A stretch of DNA of 22,983 nucleotides from Bacteroidales bacterium (GTDB lineage Bacteria > Bacteroidota > Bacteroidia > Bacteroidales > WCHB1-69), in NCBI GenBank assembly GCA_031266895.1, contig JAISAD010000147.1, positions 1-22,983 of the forward strand, given 5' to 3'. The position numbers and the translations under genes are program-made. This document shows, one piece after another, positions 15,027 to 22,521 of this stretch. A model generated the notes under the pieces. The model was given only the letters and a program-made list of their open reading frames with translations, had not been told where the DNA came from and ran no database searches. Every line of letters starts with the position of its first letter. The first letter of the stretch is position 1.

Positions 15027-16967
15027 ATGACAAATATTGCAACCTCCTTTAAAATAGTCTGTTACATCCTTATATCGCTTTTAATGTGGGGAATAAATAG
15101 CGGTTATGCACAGGAAGAGCACCCTAAAACGGCTGATTCGACTGCAATATCGCCGCTTTTCATGCCGGTTTTTTATGCGCCCATTGCACCGCAATTCACT
15201 GCTGAAATGCAATACGAATCCATAGACACCTTAAATGTGATGGGTGTTCACTATTCTGATCCCCAATTATATACTGAAAACATCTACCAGTCATTAGGCA
15301 GCTTTGGCCAGGCGCATCAATCCATGATTTACCAAAGGGAGAATCAATACGGCTTTTCGCTGATTACGCTTCCCTATCCCCTGCTCTTCAGGCAGCAGAA
15401 AGATCTGCATTTCTATAAATTAAAAAACGTTTATACTAAACTGGCCTATAATTTCGGATTCAGGCAAGAGCATGAGTTTCAGGCTACACATGCGCAATAC
15501 ATACGCGGCGCTACTGTTGCAGTCAATCTGCATGGCTATACCAACCCTGGCGACTACACAAACCAGAATGCCGCCAATATGATAGCCGATGTCCTGGTTC
15601 ACTACGAAATCCCTTCCGGATGGTACGGCTTCCGGGCAAGCTATATCTTCAACAGGCTCACACTTAATGAAAATGGAGGATTGGCCGATTATTCGAACTC
15701 TCCCATGCAGCAGCAAAGCACCACCAAGCTCTATCGTGTCAATTCCAACTACGGGTCCAGTAAAATCGTGTCTAACGATGCCCTCTTTCAGCACTATGTC
15801 AATTTGCAAAACAGGAACAAGCGCTACTTCGGCACAATTCTGCACACCTTTCAATTCCAGCACTTAAAATCAAATTACATTGACTATTTAATAGATACAA
15901 ACTATTACAGCTACTGCCTGGCTTCCATGACCGACACATTATCCGACACGTTAGCCATGTCATTGCAATACTACAACATCCGCAACAGCCTGCAATGGTC
16001 GTCTTACCGGCCATTTACGGAGACGCCCGACAAGGCCTATTTTCTGCATGTTGATGCCGGCGTAACCCACGAATTTATCAATAACATCTACCCTTCGTAC
16101 AAGTTGAACATGGTTACGCCCTTTGCACGCGTGCACATTCGGCTCTTTAAGGCGATTGATATTTACGGGCAGTTTTCGTACTCGCTGATGGGGTATAACA
16201 GCAATGATGCGCTGATGTCCACAAAAATAGAATGGTCGCTCAATCGCAGCAAGCGCCACTATTTAGGACTTGCTGCCTCCTACGGTTATGTTTCACCCGA
16301 TTTTATTATGGCAAAAAACGGCGGCTTTCAAACCTATTCCGACTCGCTGCGTACCTCTTTCGGGCAGTGGGACAGCAATTTTAAAAAGCAGAATTTCCTG
16401 AAACTGAGCGCTTACTGGAACTATGGCCGCTACTCTGTCCGCTTCAACTATTTTATGGAGCACAATCGCGTGCTGTGGGGCAGCGACATGAAGCCTCTGG
16501 TCAACTCCAAATATACAAGCATCCTGCAGCTGCATCTTTATGCTCCATTGCGCATAAAGGGATTCGGATTCATCACCAATATGTACCTGCAATATGCCAG
16601 CAACAAGTATGTGCAGGTGCCTCTTTTTGCCGGTAAAGTCTCTATCTTTTACATGTTTAGCTTTTTTGCCCGAAAGCTAAAGGTGCAGATTGGCACGGAT
16701 TTGATGTACAACACGCCCTATTTTGCCGAAGGCTATAATCCTGCATTTCACCAGTTTTACTGGCAGGAGCGTTACAGGGTCGGCAATTTTCTCTACTTTG
16801 ATGTTAACTTAAGCCTGCAAGTGCAGCGCATTGCCTTTTACGTGCGCGGCGGCAACCTGCTCTCCGACTTATTGAGCGACCGCTATTATACTACACCGGC
16901 GTATCCCATGAAAAGCATCAGCAATTTGAATATTACTATTGGAATTGCCTGGCGATTTTATGATTAA
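15027..16967 (+). CDS. putative outer-membrane porin (Porin_10-like beta-barrel)
   Basis: The 646-residue protein starts with a signal peptide (hydrophobic 8-24, cleavage near GYA-QEE at 28). The rest is dominated by alternating aromatic/polar strands typical of outer-membrane barrels, for example YTKLAYNFGFRQEHEFQATHAQY and IDIYGQFSYSLMGYN, and ends in strand-like LNITIGIAWRFYD. No TonB-box, plug domain or SusC motif is seen, so it is not HmuR or another TonB-dependent receptor. Size and pattern suit the Bacteroidota putative porin family (PF14121). Substrate unknown. It diverges from hmuS across 249 bases holding the Fur-like site, so coregulation with haem use is possible. A weak -7-like TAATTTCG lies at 15001. 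Confidence 0.78.
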   Translation: MTNIATSFKIVCYILISLLMWGINSGYAQEEHPKTADSTAISPLFMPVFYAPIAPQFTAEMQYESIDTLNVMGVHYSDPQLYTENIYQSLGSFGQAHQSMIYQRENQYGFSLITLPYPLLFRQQKDLHFYKLKNVYTKLAYNFGFRQEHEFQATHAQYIRGATVAVNLHGYTNPGDYTNQNAANMIADVLVHYEIPSGWYGFRASYIFNRLTLNENGGLADYSNSPMQQQSTTKLYRVNSNYGSSKIVSNDALFQHYVNLQNRNKRYFGTILHTFQFQHLKSNYIDYLIDTNYYSYCLASMTDTLSDTLAMSLQYYNIRNSLQWSSYRPFTETPDKAYFLHVDAGVTHEFINNIYPSYKLNMVTPFARVHIRLFKAIDIYGQFSYSLMGYNSNDALMSTKIEWSLNRSKRHYLGLAASYGYVSPDFIMAKNGGFQTYSDSLRTSFGQWDSNFKKQNFLKLSAYWNYGRYSVRFNYFMEHNRVLWGSDMKPLVNSKYTSILQLHLYAPLRIKGFGFITNMYLQYASNKYVQVPLFAGKVSIFYMFSFFARKLKVQIGTDLMYNTPYFAEGYNPAFHQFYWQERYRVGNFLYFDVNLSLQVQRIAFYVRGGNLLSDLLSDRYYTTPAYPMKSISNLNITIGIAWRFYD

Positions 16968-17097
16968 AAAGGCAAGGTAAGGAAGGCTGCCTGCAGCTTT
17001 CAATTTCTCTACTTGCTTTCCTCGAACTTGATGCCTCTCAGGCTCTTCTTTTAATATTCCATTTACTGCTTCAATCTGTTTTTATTTTCTCTTAGAT
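16968..17097 (+). terminator. gene-free stretch with a weak hairpin terminator after the porin gene
   Basis: The convergent interval 16968-17268 holds no gene. At 16983-17000 a 7-bp stem with one G-T pair and loop CCTG (AAGGCTG...CAGCTTT) ends in a short T-run 15 bases after the porin stop and could terminate it. The remaining bases to 17097 show no recognisable element; the palindromic array follows. Confidence 0.35.
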
Positions 17098-17221
17098 AGC
17101 GATGAATTTCCATAGTGATGCACGTAAATTTCCATCACGATGGAAATATTTTTTCATAGTGACGCAGCAAAACTTCCGTCACTATGGAAATTTACTTCCG
17201 TCACGATGGAAATTCATCGCT
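17098..17221. repeat. 124-bp array of five 22-bp palindromic units with 7-bp inverted termini
   Basis: The element is AGCGATG (17098-17104), then five units starting exactly every 22 bases at 17105, 17127, 17149, 17171 and 17193, then CATCGCT (17215-17221), the reverse complement of the start. Units share TT(T/C)C(A/G)T at the same phase and most fold on themselves: unit 2 has TTTCCATCACGATGGAAA, units 4 and 5 have TTCCGTCAC(T/G)ATGGAA. The outer 16 bases on each side are perfect inverted repeats and the whole is an imperfect palindrome. It lies between two convergent genes. It could be a REP/BIME-like or MITE-like repeat; no target duplication is obvious at the flanks. Confidence 0.85.
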
Positions 17222-17268
17222 CTCCTTAAGCCTGCTTTTTTCCCTGCTGTGTGGGGAATGCGGCAAAA

Positions 17269-20200
17269 TTATTCTTTTACAAATTTCCCCTTATAATTGC
17301 CGATTTTCAATACGTAAATTCCGGAAGGCAAAGTGGACACGTCAAGAGTTATTGCGCCGTCATGTGAAACTGCCTGACTGTACGTTTCTACGGCCTGCCC
17401 CATAACGTTAAAGATTTTTACAATTTCTCCTCCCTGTAATTCGTAATTACTAATTCGCAATTGACCGGAAGCAGGATTAGGATAGATACAAGGAGATGTT
17501 CCTTCCATTTCATTTATGGCAGTTTTTGCTACTGTTACTACACAGGCATTTTCAACAGTATTATTCAAACTATCTGTAACTTCTACTTTTATATTAGCCT
17601 GTCCTTCGGCGTGAGCCGTAAGCAGTCCGGTACTTGCATCTACTGTGGCAATATTTTCATTGCCGCTGCTAAACACTATGCTTTTTATGCTTGCATCGCT
17701 CGGATAAACAATGGCGGATAATTGAAGGGTATTGTCAAGAGCTACAGCGGGCGCTTCGGGATAAAGGGAAACGCTTGCTACATTTTGATACACAACAACA
17801 TTACAGGTATCGCTATATCCACCGTCGAATGTAGTGGCTATGATGGCTGTTGTGCCTTTTCCTGTAAAATTGACTTTTCCAATATCATTAACCGCAGCTA
17901 CTGCAGGATTGGCTGATAACCAGCTCACCATTTTATTAGAGGCATTGCCCGGAGTGACAGTGGCCACAAGGCTTGTGGTGTCTGATTCCGTATGCTTAGC
18001 AAGAGAAGAGTAGTTAAGGGCAATTCCGTCAGCATGGATAATAGAATCATGATGAAAAATTTCCAGTTCGGCAACTTTTACATGAGGATTGGCACCGTCT
18101 TGTGAACCGGCAAAGACTGCAATAAGATAGCGGCAGAAATTATTTGTTGTAAAATTCAGGGAAACAGGCCCGGAGTCATCGCAATTCGGCAAGTATGCTT
18201 TAGGAGCTTCCCAAATGGCAGGAATGCCGCCATGTGCGGCATCGACTTCTGGAAGGTTGGCTTCCGTCATATCTATGGTGTTATTAGTCATATAGACAGA
18301 AACATCCGTCCAGCGGCCTCCATCGGAAGGCGGTACTATAACCAGAGAATCCACAAAACAGGCATGCAGCATGTCAACTATGATATAATGCGGGAAAGAC
18401 TTGCTCAAATCGTCCGTGCTCCAGTGGGGGGGGATAGAGTGCCAGCGGGTGCCGTGATTGCCGTCTATAACCATTCCGATGCTGCTATCGTAAGAATCGC
18501 CATTCGTGACTACATGCCAATTTTGATCTGTCGGAAACAGGCCATTGTAAATCCACACCGCATAAAGCGAAACATCGCCTGACGGGGGCATTATTACGGA
18601 AGCATTGCCTGAGGAGACATATTCGGCCACAGAGGCAGTGTCTGTTCTTGCCCAGCCGGCAAAGGTGCTGCTGGTTTTGGTTGGCGCGGGCGTAAACTTA
18701 ACCGTAACCATTTCACCCGAAACATGCGGCACGGTGTCTGCCGGCAGCATGTTTCCGGTATGTCCGTTGCCGTAATAGACCACTGTTGAAAAAAGCCGCA
18801 CTCTTACTGTGCCGAAGTAGTTTCCAGTGCCGGTTATGATTTTATAGTTTCCGTTATCGGATGCAGTTATGGCATAGTCGCTATTTTCCGTTAAAAAGCT
18901 ATCACCCCATTTCACTGTAATGGCCGATGTGGCATTGTCGAAAGTAATTGTTGCCCTTCCGATCCAATTATCTCCCGGCAGCAAATCATGCTGTATCCAA
19001 TATTCTGCCGTCAATACGGCAGGAACATCGGAAGGATTATAGAAATCGCCATCGTCGTTATAGCTGTGTTCGGCATCCCAAAGCATAAAATTATAAAGGG
19101 AGCGAGGATGCGCAGAGTCGGGATTTGACAGGAGGCAAGGGGAAGAGGTTACTCCGGCGCGTTCCTTAATTTTGTTCCACACCCAGAAGCGAGTGCCAAC
19201 ATCAGGCTGGCTGTAGTGGTTGTTCATCATATTATTGCCTTCTTCGGGCTGCTTGAATCCCGTAATTTGAGCAGAGCCTAAGGTTTGTCCCCCGTAAATA
19301 CCTACATTATTATAACCCGGCTTGCCTATAAAATCTTTCCATAACACTGCTGCCGGATCTGTTTCATAATCACACATCCAATAGTATCCCTTATCCCATT
19401 CGCTATAGAGCCAGCTATATACATTATCAGCACTCATATCATAGCCGTCAGTGCAATACTGGGGACGGGTTCCCGATCTGAAGGGGAAGGTATATGCTTC
19501 CATTGCTCCATTCCAATCTGCCTCTCTGTTAATATAGTAAAAATCAGGCATGTGAGCTACATTATGTCCAATAAATTCGTGATTAAACCACGGATAGTCG
19601 TGAGACTCCATAGAAGGGTTGGAATAGTCGGCAAATTGACAATGGCTATTCGGCAAGGCAGGGTTATAGGCACCATAATTCCATCCTCCAATAGCGCCGT
19701 TAGCCATATTCACAAATACAAGTTCGGACACATCGGGGTAAACTTCCTGAATAGCTAAAGTAGAAAGTTCTGCCATGCGATTCCTGTCCGGCCCTGCTAC
19801 ACCTGCAAGGGTGCCGAATTTGGCAAAACCGTTAATGCCACGCTGCTCTGATTCTGCCACATAAGCATAAACATTAAAATAGGATTTCATGTCCCTTACC
19901 ACGTCAAACTCAAAAAACCAATCAGTCCAGGCTCGTGCATACTGTTCAAAAAGGCCATCGTGTTTCAGATCACTCAAATCCCAGCCATCTCCAACTATCA
20001 CTATAGCAATAGGCTTTAAACTGTCAGGCAGCCCCGGACTTTGATAAGTGGTGAGCAAATCACCGTCGTGCCAATAATTATTCGTATCCACGCGAGATAC
20101 TTGCACATCAACAGAAATTCTGCCATAGGTAAAAGTGATAATCCCGCTGTCTATTGCAGCGCCTGCCTGTACAGTAACCGTAATGGTTGTTTTATTTGGG

Positions 20201-20418
20201 CTTCCCGTGCCACTTGACGGACTCACGCTTATCCACTCCTGTTCCGTAGATGCTGTCCATGCTTCGCTAGAAGTAAGATAAAAATGCTTAACTCCTCCGC
20301 CTGTCCCTATGGTTATTTTGCTCGCCGCTATATCTATTGCATAAATATTTGATATTGAAAATAATCCTAATATAAGCATGAATACAATAGAAATAGCTAA
20401 TTTTTGTTTTGTAAACAT
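17269..20418 (-). CDS. T9SS-exported M64-type (IgA peptidase-like) zinc metallopeptidase, multidomain
   Basis: The 1049-residue protein contains, in order: signal peptide (1-27, ending NIYA); BACON domain (about 33-110, with WTAS and WISVSPSSGTG); M64-like peptidase domain (about 115-460) starting at PIAIVIVGDGWD and carrying HEFIGH at 280-285 followed six residues later by D292; a beta-rich segment (485-545); an InlB/Flg_new-like repeat (546-622, FAGWA...LYAVW); a discoidin (F5/8 C)-like domain (630-790, DGNHGTRWHS); two Ig-like Big_2 domains (795-877, 880-963); and a type IX sorting domain (976-1049, YPNPASGQL, FNVMGQ, LPSGIYVLKI). It should cross the outer membrane by T9SS and act at the surface or outside, perhaps on glycoproteins given the carbohydrate-binding-type modules. 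The zinc motif has one residue more than HEXXH. Its promoter matches that of the astacin gene. Confidence 0.85.
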   Translation of the reverse strand: MFTKQKLAISIVFMLILGLFSISNIYAIDIAASKITIGTGGGVKHFYLTSSEAWTASTEQEWISVSPSSGTGSPNKTTITVTVQAGAAIDSGIITFTYGRISVDVQVSRVDTNNYWHDGDLLTTYQSPGLPDSLKPIAIVIVGDGWDLSDLKHDGLFEQYARAWTDWFFEFDVVRDMKSYFNVYAYVAESEQRGINGFAKFGTLAGVAGPDRNRMAELSTLAIQEVYPDVSELVFVNMANGAIGGWNYGAYNPALPNSHCQFADYSNPSMESHDYPWFNHEFIGHNVAHMPDFYYINREADWNGAMEAYTFPFRSGTRPQYCTDGYDMSADNVYSWLYSEWDKGYYWMCDYETDPAAVLWKDFIGKPGYNNVGIYGGQTLGSAQITGFKQPEEGNNMMNNHYSQPDVGTRFWVWNKIKERAGVTSSPCLLSNPDSAHPRSLYNFMLWDAEHSYNDDGDFYNPSDVPAVLTAEYWIQHDLLPGDNWIGRATITFDNATSAITVKWGDSFLTENSDYAITASDNGNYKIITGTGNYFGTVRVRLFSTVVYYGNGHTGNMLPADTVPHVSGEMVTVKFTPAPTKTSSTFAGWARTDTASVAEYVSSGNASVIMPPSGDVSLYAVWIYNGLFPTDQNWHVVTNGDSYDSSIGMVIDGNHGTRWHSIPPHWSTDDLSKSFPHYIIVDMLHACFVDSLVIVPPSDGGRWTDVSVYMTNNTIDMTEANLPEVDAAHGGIPAIWEAPKAYLPNCDDSGPVSLNFTTNNFCRYLIAVFAGSQDGANPHVKVAELEIFHHDSIIHADGIALNYSSLAKHTESDTTSLVATVTPGNASNKMVSWLSANPAVAAVNDIGKVNFTGKGTTAIIATTFDGGYSDTCNVVVYQNVASVSLYPEAPAVALDNTLQLSAIVYPSDASIKSIVFSSGNENIATVDASTGLLTAHAEGQANIKVEVTDSLNNTVENACVVTVAKTAINEMEGTSPCIYPNPASGQLRISNYELQGGEIVKIFNVMGQAVETYSQAVSHDGAITLDVSTLPSGIYVLKIGNYKGKFVKE

Positions 20419-20698
20419 AATTTTGTTTTTTTAGATGATAACTTATTTTTTAATTCAATATGTGCAGTTTTTGCTTATCTGCTCAAAACCGGGTGCAAAA
20501 GTACAACAAATTTCTATAAAAATGACACATCTTTCCAGAAATCTACCTACTTTATTCTTAAATGTTTGATATGATCTTTATAACCGCAATATTTTTGTCA
20601 GCGGGCATCAATATTGTGCTGCCGTTTTTTTGTGCAGCTTGTCGTTCTGTCCACTTTTTTCGCTGCAAAGACCGAATAGTTTATTGAATAGCAAAGGG
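20419..20698. other. intergenic region upstream of the M64 gene
   Basis: This 280-base stretch holds the M64 leader (about 70 bases, AT-rich) and the shared 47-bp promoter segment at 20490-20536. Its remainder (20537-20698) has no supported gene; a 38-codon plus-strand frame at 20571-20687 lacks support. No convincing terminator for the upstream lipoprotein gene is seen. Confidence 0.6.
20490..20536 (-). promoter_or_regulatory. promoter segment copy A, upstream of the M64 peptidase gene
   Basis: On the minus strand TACTTTTG (20503-20496) fits the -7 consensus TAnnTTTG. Nineteen bases upstream, TGTCA takes the place of the usual TTTG. The 47 bases are 87% identical to 22475-22521, and TAAAAATGACACAT (plus strand) is invariant. 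The segment ends 72 bases before the ATG. Confidence 0.7.
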
Positions 20699-21139
20699 TT
20701 AATTAATGTGAGTATCCTGTTTTTCTAACTCAATATCTCCAATGTTTAAAACATAATCACCTTTATAGTTTTTGTGTGGCGTTCCCGATAAAGGTACATT
20801 TGAAAAATTTACTGAAATAGTTGTGTCTTTGTATAAACCACTTTTATAACTATAAAAATAAATTAGAGAGCCTGGGACTGTTAGATGTGTACAGAACTTT
20901 CCATTTTCATCTGACCAACCATCGTACTCAGGCGGCGAAAGTTTTTGTGCCTTTTTTTTTTGCGATACTAAATCGTCATATCTCAAAAATGAAACCATTA
21001 TGTCACTGACGGGCTCTCTTGTTATTTTGTCAATAACTCTTCCCTCAACAACATAATTAAAATAAGAGTCTTTATCGCAAGCGGTTAAGCAAATAGTTAC
21101 AACTGCAGCAACTATAAAAAGGTTGATAATGTATTTCAT
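20699..21139 (-). CDS. small lipoprotein with carboxypeptidase-regulatory-like fold
   Basis: The 146-residue protein has a lipoprotein signal ending in LTAC (Cys21) and a short beta-rich domain beginning YVVEGRVIDKITREPVSDIMVSF, followed by DGWSDENGKFCTHL and ending in VLNIGDIELEKQ. The G-x-V-x-D-x-x-T-x-x-P-(I/V)-x-x-(I/V)-x-V pattern and the later D-E-N-G-K-F turn are typical of transthyretin/carboxypeptidase-regulatory-like domains common in Bacteroidota. It should sit in the envelope as a binding module without catalysis. It starts 11 bases after the astacin-like gene, so the two are almost certainly cotranscribed; it could be an accessory or inhibitor of that protease, which is inference. 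Like its neighbour, it is visibly more AT-rich than the genes to the left. Confidence 0.75.
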   Translation of the reverse strand: MKYIINLFIVAAVVTICLTACDKDSYFNYVVEGRVIDKITREPVSDIMVSFLRYDDLVSQKKKAQKLSPPEYDGWSDENGKFCTHLTVPGSLIYFYSYKSGLYKDTTISVNFSNVPLSGTPHKNYKGDYVLNIGDIELEKQDTHIN

Positions 21140-21150
21140 GATTTTAAGTT

Positions 21151-22425
21151 TTAATTATATATTTGCCTAATAACATTTTTGTCTGTTGCAGAAATAGATG
21201 TCGGTGCAGACCAAGTCGCACCATCTTTTTTTGTTAGTGTAGCATTTCCATTTTTACTATAAGCAAACGAACTATAAAGCATAATGGAATTAAAATCAAA
21301 TGTAGAGCCATAATAATTATACGAACCTGCTGTCATTTTACTAAATTGACTTCCTTGCCCTGTCTGTACATTGTTAGAATTGTACTTTATATAATTATCT
21401 CTATCCGATCTTTGATGTTCGTGATACAAACCTAAGGCATGCCCCAATTCGTGCCTGTACGTTCTTGCAGACGTAGTATTGTTTTTAAAATCCATATTAG
21501 CCCACGGAACCTTGCCAATAGTGGAACGTCCATCGAAATTTCCTGAGGTTACCGAACATATTCGCAAAAAATATTTCCACCCCATAATCCAACAGGTTTT
21601 ATTCCATTTTACATTTTTAGTTATTTCAGAAAATGAAATTTTGTTATTTGCTGCCACTCTCCAATCCGCCATAGCTAAACGAACATTTGTTCTAACAGTT
21701 GAAGATGAAGTGTTCCACATATATTCAATCTTATTCCCCCACTTTAAATGTAGCGTATATCTTACCGTTTTTTGTATGGAGTTTTCAACAGGGGGTAAAT
21801 TCCATTCTTCATCTCCTGTTAAATCATTACGTTTCAAGTAGTGATCAATAATATCAACACCATTTTCGTAGTATCTCAAAATTTCAAATTTTGAAATCGC
21901 ATCATCACAATCTGAATAATCTGTATAAATCATTATATCGTTTTCATCATAATTTTCTTTTAAAGCGAACCCTGCAACAAATTTTTGAATATACGGATGG
22001 CTGTTAATTTCAGTTATCAATTCTCTCTCTAAATTTTCATGAAAATAAATATCTTCTTTTGTTTCTTCTTCTATTGTCGAATCAAGGAGAAGTATAATTC
22101 CTAATTTTTCTTCATATGAAATTTTTTCAGGATCGTATTCTTTTTCTTGTTTTTGCAACTCGTAAGCAAGCACTAAATCAATATACTTATTTTGCAAATA
22201 TGTATAAGGTTGTTTGCTGAAATCTTCTGCTATAGATTCTTGCATTAACTGTTTATTATTTATATCGCTCTTATTACAAGCAGCAAAAACAAATATTAAC
22301 GCAATGACTGTGCCTAACAATGATAATGCGTTTTTTCTACTCCTCTGGTTTTTCGAACTAATCTCATTTGATGAATAGTCTCTGGCATCCACTGTGATTC
22401 TTGCTTCTCCATTTGTTGAATTCAA
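21151..22425 (-). CDS. astacin-like (M12A) zinc metallopeptidase lipoprotein
   Basis: Residues 325-341 carry HELGHALGLYHEHQRSD, the full astacin signature with zinc ligands H325, H329 and H335 and catalytic E326. The Met-turn is SIMLY (380-384, M382), with Leu where astacins usually have His. The peptidase domain runs about 215-424 and is preceded by a helical, acidic region (52-200) that may act as a propeptide. A lipobox FAAC (Cys50) marks it as a lipoprotein, but the signal lies after 31 hydrophilic residues. No ATG precedes the signal in frame; the first usable start is TTG at 22425, 11 bases after AGGAG, so the start is uncertain. It precedes the small lipoprotein gene and is read from the shared promoter segment. 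AT-rich composition suggests acquisition. Confidence 0.82.
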   Translation of the reverse strand: MNSTNGEARITVDARDYSSNEISSKNQRSRKNALSLLGTVIALIFVFAACNKSDINNKQLMQESIAEDFSKQPYTYLQNKYIDLVLAYELQKQEKEYDPEKISYEEKLGIILLLDSTIEEETKEDIYFHENLERELITEINSHPYIQKFVAGFALKENYDENDIMIYTDYSDCDDAISKFEILRYYENGVDIIDHYLKRNDLTGDEEWNLPPVENSIQKTVRYTLHLKWGNKIEYMWNTSSSTVRTNVRLAMADWRVAANNKISFSEITKNVKWNKTCWIMGWKYFLRICSVTSGNFDGRSTIGKVPWANMDFKNNTTSARTYRHELGHALGLYHEHQRSDRDNYIKYNSNNVQTGQGSQFSKMTAGSYNYYGSTFDFNSIMLYSSFAYSKNGNATLTKKDGATWSAPTSISATDKNVIRQIYN

Positions 22426-22474
22426 CTCAAAGTTTTCTCCTAATTTATTTTTTATGAAACCTCAATTAATTACT

Positions 22475-22521
22475 CGGGTGCAAAAATACAGCAAACCTCT
22501 GTAAAAATGACACATTTTTCC
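22475..22521 (-). promoter_or_regulatory. promoter segment copy B, upstream of the astacin-like gene
   Basis: On the minus strand TATTTTTG (22488-22481) fits TAnnTTTG, with TGTCA 19 bases upstream, exactly as in copy A. The segment begins at the last base of the DedA stop codon and ends 50 bases before the TTG start. The six differences from copy A are all transitions. Confidence 0.7.

Noticed and set aside
15027..16967. TonB-dependent haem receptor (HmuR) for the divergent barrel gene
   Set aside because: There is no plug domain or TonB box, and the size and strand pattern suit the Porin_10 type.
17098..17221. Short CRISPR array
   Set aside because: Units are contiguous with no unique spacers, are palindromic throughout, and no cas gene is present.
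17102..17296. 64-codon plus-strand frame through the palindromic array, with repeated PSRWK-like peptides
   Set aside because: The peptide repeats simply mirror the 22-bp DNA units read in shifting frames; the period is not a multiple of three and the frame runs into the convergent gene.
20571..20687. 38-codon plus-strand ORF with a hydrophobic start (MIFITAIFLSAG)
   Set aside because: No ribosome-binding or promoter context fits well, it lies in an intergenic region between minus-strand genes, and no family is recognised. A TATTTTTG octamer lies inside it rather than before it.
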